From the NCBI GenBank assembly GCA_003553945.1, contig PWEL01000038.1:31028-95027 (forward strand): a stretch of DNA of 64,000 nucleotides, read 5' to 3'. The DNA is from Mollicutes bacterium (GTDB taxonomy: Bacteria; Bacillota_I; Bacilli_A; Izemoplasmatales; Izemoplasmataceae). Made by a program: the position numbers and the translations under genes. The notes beneath the pieces are model-generated. The model had not been told where the DNA came from. It saw nothing but the letters and a program-made list of their open reading frames with translations, and did no database searches. Below, piece after piece: positions 1-7,109 of this stretch; position 1 is the first letter of the stretch; each line of letters starts with the position of its first letter.

Positions 1-612
1 GAGCCATACACCGATGACGATGAACCCGCCGGCGGGCCCGACGAACACTTCCATGTTCAAGGGGGCGATATCGAAGCCCAGTATCGCGCCTTCGACGGGG
101 AGAGGGATGAAGACGCCGTAAGCGATCGCGCCTGTCGCAAGGAATTCCCGCGTGAGCCCGATCAAGCCGAGGGCAAGGCCGAATCCAACAGCCATGCCCA
201 GGCCGTCTATGGCGCTTCTGCCCACGTTGTTCTCAGAGGCGTAGGCCACCGCGCGGCTCATGATCAGACAGTTGGCCACGATCAAAGGGATGAAGATGCC
301 GAGTGAATCGAAGAGCGCAGGGGCGAACGCCTCCGTCAGCATCTCCACGATCGTGACGAAGGTCGCGATGACAATGATATAGGAGGGGATCATGATCTCC
401 TCAGGAATCAACCGGCGGATCAAAGAGACGACGATGTTGCTGAGGGTGAGCACGAACACAACCAGGACGCCCATTCCGAGGCCCGTCTCCAGACTGCTCG
501 TCACCGCGAGCGCGGGACAAAGGCCGAGCAGGGCGACGAACACGGGGTTCTCCTTGATGATGCCCTTCGTGAACACTGCAAGCAGTCCGGGGTCTTTTTT
601 CGGCTTCGCCAT
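1..612 (-). CDS. rnfE: Rnf electron transport complex subunit RnfE (partial, C-terminus beyond window)
   Basis: Integral membrane subunit of the Rnf complex, which couples electron transfer from reduced ferredoxin to NAD+ with ion translocation. The reading frame is open for 204 codons, starting with ATG at 612 and running off the left edge. The start is MAKPKKDPGLL, followed by strongly hydrophobic helices. The family-typical stretches ENPVFVALLGLCPALAVT near the N-terminus and FVGPAGGFIVIG near the window edge identify RnfE, as opposed to the paralogous RnfA. It begins 2 nt after the rnfG stop, within the order rnfC-D-G-E; rnfA and rnfB are expected further left. The family is roughly 200-230 residues, so only a short C-terminal piece should be missing. 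Confidence 0.93.
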   Translation of the reverse strand, partial: MAKPKKDPGLLAVFTKGIIKENPVFVALLGLCPALAVTSSLETGLGMGVLVVFVLTLSNIVVSLIRRLIPEEIMIPSYIIVIATFVTIVEMLTEAFAPALFDSLGIFIPLIVANCLIMSRAVAYASENNVGRSAIDGLGMAVGFGLALGLIGLTREFLATGAIAYGVFIPLPVEGAILGFDIAPLNMEVFVGPAGGFIVIGVWL

Positions 613-614
613 GC

Positions 615-2039
615 TTATTCACCCTCCTCTATGTTCTCGCCGTTATGGGCATAGATGGCTTCGATGATGGTGTTGAGTGCATCCCCGGAATATGTCGCGC
701 TGCTGAAGGCATCGCTGACATCCTCTTCTTCCATCGGGCCTTCCATGCCGCGGTATCTGGCAATCTCTTCCTCGAGAAGGTCGTTCGCGAAATTACTTTC
801 ATTAATCTCTTCAATCACGGCGTTGTGGATCAGTCCGTCAAGATCGATGGACACTTTGATGCGGAGGAGGCCTCCGGAATAATCATCCGTCAGATCCGAG
901 GTGTCCATCTCGCCGATATAGACATGGCCGAGCAGTTCATCATCTTCGTCATAATAGGGCTGATAGGATTCTACATAGTCGTTATCGATTGTTTCGACCT
1001 CGCCGGTGCGGGTGGCCCAGCGGAAGAATTCACGCAGTTCGCGCTGTTCATCGTCCTCGACACACCGCACGAAGGATTGCTCGAGGAGGTGGGTGATCGA
1101 GGAATCATATACGGTGTCGTCATACGCGGCGATATCGATGTCGCCGACATGCTCGCCGGTATAATCACGGTACTTATCAAGCGCATCCATGAGCGTCTCG
1201 GACGCCTGGTCCTCGCGGGCGACCACGACATCCTTGAACGTCTCGTCCTCGACAGCGACGACGAGGTCGATAGGATCGTGCCCCTCATCGTCGTATTGCG
1301 CCATATAGACGTGGCCCAAAAGATTGCCCTCGATATCGTAGACCGCATCCCTGTACCGGATGCAGCCGAGTGTATAATCGAAGGCCCTCTCGTAATTGTC
1401 GGCTTCAGGGTAGACCTTGCGGTAGGCATCGAGCACGCGGTCCGCCTCGGCGTTCGCAGCTGTCAGATTGACAGCCTGCCGGATGCTGTTGTAAGTGATC
1501 GTCGCGCCGGTACTGCCGTCGTAGAAATCGACGTCACGGATATCCTGCCCGGCGAAATCCCCTAGATAGTCATCCTCGATGCGCTGCACGTAGTTCGGGG
1601 TGTTCGTCGTATGCACGATCCGGACATCGAGAATCTCGAAATTTCCGTCAAAGGCCACGAGCGTCGAAATCTCACCGTGATTGTTCACATCGTCGACGCG
1701 GAACACCTGACCGAGCCGGTTTCCGTCCTTATCATAAGCGACGGCGCGCTCATACACATCCTCATCGGCCACACAGAAGAACACGATTTCGCCGATTGTC
1801 TCGCGATCGGCGTCATAGCCTTTGACCTCGCGGCGACAATAGACGTCTTGCGGTTCTTCATCGACATCGAATTCCTCGGGCATGTCGAGACCGAATATAT
1901 CGAAATATGCTTCATGTTCTTCACGGAGACGGTTCGCTTCAATGATATCCTCAGTGAACGAATTCACGCCGACAATCCCGGCGCCGCTCACTGCTCCGAT
2001 GACGAAGAGAATCAATGCAATCTTGAGTTTAGGCAACAT
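615..2039 (-). CDS. rnfG: RnfG, enlarged with three FMN-binding-like modules
   Basis: Rnf subunit carrying covalently bound FMN on the outer face of the membrane. ATG at 2039 is preferred over one at 2054 because GGGGGT lies 7 nt upstream; it overlaps rnfD by 11 nt and gives 474 residues. One N-terminal membrane helix is followed by an acidic extracytoplasmic part. Usual RnfG proteins are about 200 residues. Here the module containing a 'DxxGxxLGxV' strand occurs three times, starting near residues 103, 234 and 363. Module 1 ends in the canonical flavinylation motif STGATIT (Thr180). Module 2 has a degenerate DSSITH. Module 3 has SSATYS (Thr449), which could still accept FMN. Family membership is certain from motif and context; the number of flavins carried is inferred. 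Confidence 0.92.
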   Translation of the reverse strand: MLPKLKIALILFVIGAVSGAGIVGVNSFTEDIIEANRLREEHEAYFDIFGLDMPEEFDVDEEPQDVYCRREVKGYDADRETIGEIVFFCVADEDVYERAVAYDKDGNRLGQVFRVDDVNNHGEISTLVAFDGNFEILDVRIVHTTNTPNYVQRIEDDYLGDFAGQDIRDVDFYDGSTGATITYNSIRQAVNLTAANAEADRVLDAYRKVYPEADNYERAFDYTLGCIRYRDAVYDIEGNLLGHVYMAQYDDEGHDPIDLVVAVEDETFKDVVVAREDQASETLMDALDKYRDYTGEHVGDIDIAAYDDTVYDSSITHLLEQSFVRCVEDDEQRELREFFRWATRTGEVETIDNDYVESYQPYYDEDDELLGHVYIGEMDTSDLTDDYSGGLLRIKVSIDLDGLIHNAVIEEINESNFANDLLEEEIARYRGMEGPMEEEDVSDAFSSATYSGDALNTIIEAIYAHNGENIEEGE

Positions 2040-3285
2040 AATATACCCCCACATTCGTGATTACAATCGCCAATACGACGACGATGGAGAATACAAGCAC
2101 GCTTCGAACTGTGAATCGGCTCTTCGCCCACTTCGCATAATCGAGGGCCGGCACGAACATGTTCATGATCAGGATGGCGAACACCACGCCTTCGGGGAGA
2201 TTCCCGAACAAGCGGATCAGGAATGTCAGGACACCGAGGCCGAAGGCGAAATAGATGCGGCCCGGCCTGGTGACAGGCGAGGTGATGGGGTCGGTCGCCA
2301 TGAAGACGGCGCCGAACAAGAGCCCGCCGCCGAGGACATGCACCGCCGGGAACCAGAATCCGAGATCCTGTGTGAACATGACTGTGAGACTGAGCAGGAA
2401 AACGGTGCCGATATACGTGATAGGGACGACGATGTCGAACGAACGCCGTGCGGCCAGATAGATGCCGCCGACGAGGATGAGCAGCGCGCTCGTCTCCCCG
2501 AGCGACCCCGGCAGACCGATGCCGGAGAATAGCATCCAGTAATCATAGTTATCCACCACGCCGGCATTGAACATCTGCTCGTTCAGCACTGACATGGCTG
2601 TCGCGCCGGCGTCGGCGTCGACGAACGCTTCATAGCTCAAGGCGGCGCCGAAGCTCAGCACGACGAAGACACGGGCGAACGCCGCGGGATTGAAGATGTT
2701 CTGTCCCATGCCGCCGAAGACGAGCTTCGCGAGCAACGCGCCCACGACACCGCCGACGATGACCTTGGAGAGCGGGATGGTGTCGGGAAGCGTGAGTCCG
2801 TAGATAAGCCCGCTCGTGATGATGGTGAAATTGTAGATGGTGAAGCTCCTGTTCGCAAGGCGGAAGGATTTGTTGTCGGATTTCTTCGCCGCCCTGTTCT
2901 CTTCTTTCAGGGTTTCCCTGAGCGACGCCATCCGCTGTTCATAATCCTTCATGAAGGCCTCGTAATCCTCCCGTGCTTTCTGGGTCTTCTCCTTCAGGGC
3001 CTTCTTCTTTTCCTTCTTCTGCCAGTTGAGCTCGCGGATCTTCTCCTCCGTCTCGCTCTTGGCTTCACGTTTTCGCTCCATGAAGTCCTTGATCTGATAG
3101 TAGACATATTCGGTCGCCACCATCGAGAGCACCGCGGCGAGCAGTATCAACAGGGCATCCACGCCGTGTTGATAAATCGCGAACACTATGAGCGGCGTGA
3201 GCGCGATGGATACATCGCGCATCATGCGCACGACAGTAGCGTTGGGTCTTCTCAGATGCGGTGCGTTCTTTGTCACGATATTCAT
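2029..3285 (-). CDS. rnfD: RnfD with a charged coiled insertion
   Basis: Membrane subunit of the Rnf complex that binds FMN covalently. It has 418 residues against about 310-350 for typical RnfD. Helices near 23-62 are followed by about 70 highly charged Lys/Glu-rich residues (roughly 68-140). The normal core then resumes with the conserved GGMGQNIFNPAAFARV segment (191-206) and the flavinylation-like motif DADAGAT. The C-terminal part has the usual helices, including the FMATDPITSPVT segment. The insertion replaces the short cytoplasmic loop between the second and third helices and looks like a helical hairpin or coiled coil. The gene starts 4 nt after the rnfC stop and overlaps rnfG. No frameshift is visible: the insertion is in frame and codon use is like the neighbours. 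Confidence 0.94.
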   Translation of the reverse strand: MNIVTKNAPHLRRPNATVVRMMRDVSIALTPLIVFAIYQHGVDALLILLAAVLSMVATEYVYYQIKDFMERKREAKSETEEKIRELNWQKKEKKKALKEKTQKAREDYEAFMKDYEQRMASLRETLKEENRAAKKSDNKSFRLANRSFTIYNFTIITSGLIYGLTLPDTIPLSKVIVGGVVGALLAKLVFGGMGQNIFNPAAFARVFVVLSFGAALSYEAFVDADAGATAMSVLNEQMFNAGVVDNYDYWMLFSGIGLPGSLGETSALLILVGGIYLAARRSFDIVVPITYIGTVFLLSLTVMFTQDLGFWFPAVHVLGGGLLFGAVFMATDPITSPVTRPGRIYFAFGLGVLTFLIRLFGNLPEGVVFAILIMNMFVPALDYAKWAKSRFTVRSVLVFSIVVVLAIVITNVGVYYVA

Positions 3286-3289
3286 ATTA

Positions 3290-4585
3290 TCACCTTAGCA
3301 TTTTCATGGCTTCTCTGACGTAGTCGGTCACATGGATCTTCGAGGTGCAGACATACGCGCACAGGCCGCACTCGATGCACTTGTCGGCTTCGAGGGCGCG
3401 GGCGGATTCCTTATCCTCGCGCTTCACTGCGTTCATGATCTGTACCGGCTGGATATCGACGGGGCAGGCGTAGACGCAGCTCGCGCAGCGGACGCATGGC
3501 TCCTCTACATAGTCGACGCTTTTGAGCACAAGGATCGACGTCGTCGTCTGTGTGACGACGATGTCGTCGCTCTCGATGCTTTCGCCCATCATCGGGCCGC
3601 CGACGATGACTTCGACCTTCTCCTCATCCGTGTAGCCATCGCTCAGTTCGATCAATTCCCGGACGCTCGTCCCCACGCGGGCCCTGATGTCCTGAGGAAA
3701 ATTGACAGCGTCGCCGTTGACAGTGAGATGCCGCTTGATGATGGGGAGGTTGTGCTTGACGGCCTCATAGACGCTCGCCGTCGTCGACACATTGAAACCG
3801 AGGATGCCGTATTCCATCGGCAGCGTCCCGACCGGCACTTTGATGCCGACAGCGTTCTCGAAGGTCATGTTCTCCCAGCCCTGGGGATAGAAATCATCGA
3901 GGGTCGCGATCTGGATGTTCCAATCGGAGAATCTTGAGATCTCTCGTTCGAGGACCTCGACGAGCTCCTTCTTGGTCTTCTTGACGGCGATGACGCCGCG
4001 GGTCGCATCGACCGCACGCATGAGGTAGGTGAGGCCGCGGAAGATATCCTCGGGCTGGTCCTTGATGAGGCGGTAGTCGCTGCTGAGATACGGCTCGCAC
4101 TCCACAGCGTTGATGACGACGGTGTGGATGTCCTTGTCCGTGTTCAGCTTGATATAGGAGGGAAAGCCGCTCCCCCCCAGACCGACGAGCCCCTTCTCCT
4201 TGATGATCTCCACGAAATCCTCCTGGGTGAACTGTTCGATGACGCTGTCGGGGCGGTCGGTGATGCTTTCATGATAGGTATCCTTGAAATCGTTGCGCAC
4301 GATCAGGCATTCAACTTCATCGCCGGAGCTATGATACTTGTTCGTCCTGCCCTCTATGACACCGCTGACGGTGGAATAGATGGGCTGTTCAAAGAACTTG
4401 CCCTTGCGTCTGCCGAGAATCTCACCCAGCTTGACATGATCGCCAACTTCGACATCGAGCGTATACTCCTTCGCCCTGGCGTTCTGAAGATTGATGTAGA
4501 TATAATCGGGATCGACATGCCTTAATGTCGGGAGTTCCCTGTCGAGCTGCTTGTAATCCTTGACTCTTCGGGAGTTTGTGATCAT
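3290..4585 (-). CDS. rnfC: Rnf electron transport complex subunit RnfC
   Basis: Peripheral Rnf subunit that carries iron-sulfur clusters and the NADH/FMN-binding region where electrons are exchanged with NAD+. Its 431 residues are close to the family norm. The N-terminal region has a lipoyl/biotinyl-like fold (VEVGDHVKLGEILGRR). A glycine-rich nucleotide-binding segment follows (GLVGLGGSGFPSYIKL), then the SLBB-like region. Two 4Fe-4S motifs lie at the C-terminus, with cysteines near 364/367/370/374 and 403/406/409/413. It is the first rnf gene and starts 24 nt after the phosphoglucomutase stop. No separate promoter is visible in that short gap, so the rnf genes may be co-transcribed with it. 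Confidence 0.96.
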   Translation of the reverse strand: MITNSRRVKDYKQLDRELPTLRHVDPDYIYINLQNARAKEYTLDVEVGDHVKLGEILGRRKGKFFEQPIYSTVSGVIEGRTNKYHSSGDEVECLIVRNDFKDTYHESITDRPDSVIEQFTQEDFVEIIKEKGLVGLGGSGFPSYIKLNTDKDIHTVVINAVECEPYLSSDYRLIKDQPEDIFRGLTYLMRAVDATRGVIAVKKTKKELVEVLEREISRFSDWNIQIATLDDFYPQGWENMTFENAVGIKVPVGTLPMEYGILGFNVSTTASVYEAVKHNLPIIKRHLTVNGDAVNFPQDIRARVGTSVRELIELSDGYTDEEKVEVIVGGPMMGESIESDDIVVTQTTTSILVLKSVDYVEEPCVRCASCVYACPVDIQPVQIMNAVKREDKESARALEADKCIECGLCAYVCTSKIHVTDYVREAMKMLR

Positions 4586-4609
4586 TCATATGCACCCTTT
4601 GCTATATTT

Positions 4610-6301
4610 TCAGTCCTCTATAAATGGATTAATCATCTTGTTGATTCGTTTCTGCATCTCATCGAGCATCGCGTCGGCGGATGCTATTGAAGATGCCTTC
4701 ACATTCAGATAGATCTTGAGTTTCGGTTCCGTACCGCTCGGCCGCAGCACGAACCAGCAATCATCCTCGAAGATGAACTTGACCACATTGGAGGATGGGT
4801 AATCGAGCGGTTCGCTTGTGTCCGCTTTCTCCCGGACACCGCGGAGATAATCCTCCTTGACCAGCAGCCTCCTGTCCATGAACGTCTCCGGCTTCCAGCG
4901 GCGGAAATGCTCCATGATGGCTTTGATTGTCTCGGCGCCGGCACTACCTTTTAAGACAATGTTCATCAGTTTATCGCGATAGGCGCCGTAGGTCTCATAG
5001 AGGCTATTGAGATAATCGACGAGCGTCATGCCTTGCTGCTTGAGCTGATCTGCCATCTCCGCGGCCATGAGCGATGCCTGCACGCCATCCTTGTCGCGGG
5101 TGATGTCCGCTAGCACATAGCCGTAGCTCTCCTCATACCCCATGATGAACCGCTTGCCTTCGTCCGGGAGCGCCTTCATGCGCTCGCCGATGAATTTGAA
5201 ACCTGTGAGGGTCGACTCGACCTCCACGCCATAAGCGCGGGCGATCGCTGCGCCGAACTCGCTGGTGACGACAGTGTTGAAGATAAGGCCGTCATCGGGC
5301 AGCGTGCCGGATTGTTGCATGCTGCCGAGTATATAATCGATGAACATCGCCCCGGTCTGGTTGCCGGTGAGGAACACGTATTCCCCTTCGTGTCGGCACA
5401 TGAGCCCGAGCCGGTCGCTGTCGGGGTCCGTGGCGATCAACAGGTCGGTGTCGTTCTCATGCCCGATTCTTTGCGCTTGTTCAAACGCCTCGGGATGTTC
5501 GGGGTTGGGAGAGTTCACCGCCTTGAAATCAGGATCGATGACCATCTGGGACGGAACGGTCCTTACATCATAGCCGCAGCCGGAGAGGACATCGGGGATG
5601 ATCTCCCGGCTGGTGCCGTGAAGCGGTGTGAACACCGTGCGCAGGCTGCGGGAATAGCCCTCATGGAACTGCAGGGCCTTCACGGCTTCAATGTATCGTC
5701 CCTTGACACCTTCGGGATGCTGGATGAAACCTTCCTCTTTAGCTGCATCGGCATCGAGCGATTCGATGGAGAAATAATCCTCGACAGTATTGACTTTCTC
5801 GATGACGCGGTCGGCAAGAGCGGGCACGAGCTGACAGCCGTTCTCGTCATACATCTTCACACCGTTATAATTCGGCGGATTGTGCGAAGCGGTCACCATG
5901 ATGCCTCCGGACGCACGGAGGTCGCGGACCGCGAAAGAAAGGAGCGGTGTCGGTTCGAGACTGTCGAACAGATACGTCCTGATGCCGAGCGCCGCAAGCA
6001 CACATGCCGCCTCCAAAGCGAATTCATCGCTCTTGTGACGGTTGTCGTGCGCGATGACGACGCCGCGTTCAGCACCCACTTCCCGCAAAAAAAGCCCGTA
6101 ACCGTAGACGGCTTTCCGGAGCGTGTAGGCATTCAGCCGGTTGGTTCCGACACCGACAATTCCCCGCATGCCGCCGGTACCGAATGACAGTTCCTTGTAA
6201 AAGGCGTCTTCTATTTCCTCTTCGCTCATCGATTCGAGTTCGCGACGGCTTTTCTCATCGAGCCTGGAATCCTCCAGCCAGCGTCGATAACGTGCATGCA
6301 T
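4610..6301 (-). CDS. pgcA: Phosphoglucomutase / phosphomannomutase (alpha-PGM family)
   Basis: Interconverts glucose 6-phosphate and glucose 1-phosphate, linking glycolysis to the nearby glycogen genes. It has 563 residues from ATG at 6301, chosen because GAGGTGGT lies just upstream; an in-frame ATG at 6325 lacks a ribosome-binding site. Visible motifs are the phosphoserine loop TASHNPPNYNGVK, the Mg-binding loop DPDSDRLG, the sugar-binding GYEESYGY and the C-terminal phosphate-binding RPSGTEPKLKIY. Length and motifs match the Bacillus PgcA type. It has its own sigma-A promoter at 6337-6365 and is followed 24 nt later by rnfC. Phosphomannomutase activity cannot be excluded from sequence. Confidence 0.95.
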   Translation of the reverse strand: MHARYRRWLEDSRLDEKSRRELESMSEEEIEDAFYKELSFGTGGMRGIVGVGTNRLNAYTLRKAVYGYGLFLREVGAERGVVIAHDNRHKSDEFALEAACVLAALGIRTYLFDSLEPTPLLSFAVRDLRASGGIMVTASHNPPNYNGVKMYDENGCQLVPALADRVIEKVNTVEDYFSIESLDADAAKEEGFIQHPEGVKGRYIEAVKALQFHEGYSRSLRTVFTPLHGTSREIIPDVLSGCGYDVRTVPSQMVIDPDFKAVNSPNPEHPEAFEQAQRIGHENDTDLLIATDPDSDRLGLMCRHEGEYVFLTGNQTGAMFIDYILGSMQQSGTLPDDGLIFNTVVTSEFGAAIARAYGVEVESTLTGFKFIGERMKALPDEGKRFIMGYEESYGYVLADITRDKDGVQASLMAAEMADQLKQQGMTLVDYLNSLYETYGAYRDKLMNIVLKGSAGAETIKAIMEHFRRWKPETFMDRRLLVKEDYLRGVREKADTSEPLDYPSSNVVKFIFEDDCWFVLRPSGTEPKLKIYLNVKASSIASADAMLDEMQKRINKMINPFIED

Positions 6302-6336
6302 AGGACCACCTCGCATTTTCCACATTTAGCACCTGT

Positions 6337-6365
6337 ATTATAACTTATCACCCACCACTTTTCAA
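6337..6365 (-). promoter_or_regulatory. Sigma-A-type promoter for pgcA (and possibly rnf)
   Basis: On the minus strand, TTGAAA (6360-6365) and TATAAT (6337-6342) are separated by exactly 17 nt. The predicted start of transcription lies about 30 nt before the pgcA ATG. Since no promoter is visible between pgcA and rnfC, it may also drive the rnf genes. Confidence 0.8.
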
Positions 6366-6423
6366 CATAACGGATAATTTCGATGCATTTTATAATATAG
6401 AATAGAAAAGCCTTCTTCCAAAT

Positions 6424-6456
6424 AAAAAACCCTGCGGCTTCTGATGAACCGCAGGG
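6424..6456 (-). terminator. Rho-independent terminator after the peroxiredoxin gene
   Basis: Read on the minus strand, an 8-bp GC-rich stem (CCCTGCGG / CCGCAGGG, arms 6430-6437 and 6449-6456) is followed by a run of six T. It lies 10 nt after the peroxiredoxin stop and upstream of the pgcA promoter. Confidence 0.88.
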
Positions 6457-6465
6457 GGAATGCAT

Positions 6466-7041
6466 CTACTCGATGAAATCGTCGCCTTCCTTCCAGTTGC
6501 AGGGGACGCGTTTCCCCTCGGCTTCCATCTGAAAGACGCTGAGTGTTCTCAATACTTCATCGACGTTGCGACCGCCTTCGCCGTGATTGACGTGCGCGGC
6601 CTTGAGGGTGCCGCCGGGCGCGATGATGAACGTCCCGCGCCATGCGATGCCGCGGTCCTCATCCAGCACGCCGTAGGCCTCGCTGACGGTGTGCGTGTTG
6701 TCACTGGCATGGATATGGTTCAATCTTCCGAGTGCTTCATTCTGCCAGGCGAGATGCGCATGGGTCGAATCCGTCGACACGGCGACGAGCGTCGCACCCT
6801 TTGCTTCAAAGGAAGCAGTCAGCTCGTTGAAGCGACGGATCTCCGTGGGGCAGACATAGCTGAAATCGAGCGGGTAGAAATAGAGCACAACCCATCTACC
6901 ATCATTCAATAGTTCATCGAGCGTCACCGTAGAGAGCCGTTGATGCCCTTCGCCTTCGGGCATGACGGCTTCCATCTCGAAGCGCGGTGCCTGCTTGCCG
7001 ACTTTCGCCGCGGTGACATAGAAATCATTATCGTATTTCAT
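6466..7041 (-). CDS. 2-Cys peroxiredoxin (AhpC/Prx1 type)
   Basis: Thiol peroxidase that reduces hydrogen peroxide and organic peroxides in the cytoplasm. Its 191 residues are typical. The peroxidatic cysteine lies in FSYVCPTE (Cys64). The resolving cysteine is near the C-terminus in VPCNWKEG, a variant of the usual VCPAGW. An AGGAGG ribosome-binding site (7048-7053) precedes the ATG. A promoter (7071-7099) and a terminator (6424-6456) flank the gene, so it is probably a single-gene unit. An AhpF-type reductase is not nearby; the electron donor is unknown. An oxygen-defence role suits an anaerobe. Confidence 0.93.
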   Translation of the reverse strand: MKYDNDFYVTAAKVGKQAPRFEMEAVMPEGEGHQRLSTVTLDELLNDGRWVVLYFYPLDFSYVCPTEIRRFNELTASFEAKGATLVAVSTDSTHAHLAWQNEALGRLNHIHASDNTHTVSEAYGVLDEDRGIAWRGTFIIAPGGTLKAAHVNHGEGGRNVDEVLRTLSVFQMEAEGKRVPCNWKEGDDFIE

Positions 7042-7070
7042 GACGGGCCTCCTAGTGTTTTTCTGCTCTT

Positions 7071-7099
7071 AGCATACGCAATGATGTTTGGATATTCAA
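7071..7099 (-). promoter_or_regulatory. Sigma-A-type promoter for the peroxiredoxin gene
   Basis: On the minus strand, TTGAAT (7094-7099) and TATGCT (7071-7076) are separated by 17 nt, about 30 nt upstream of the ATG. Confidence 0.65.
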
Positions 7100-7109
7100 A
7101 TGATATGCG

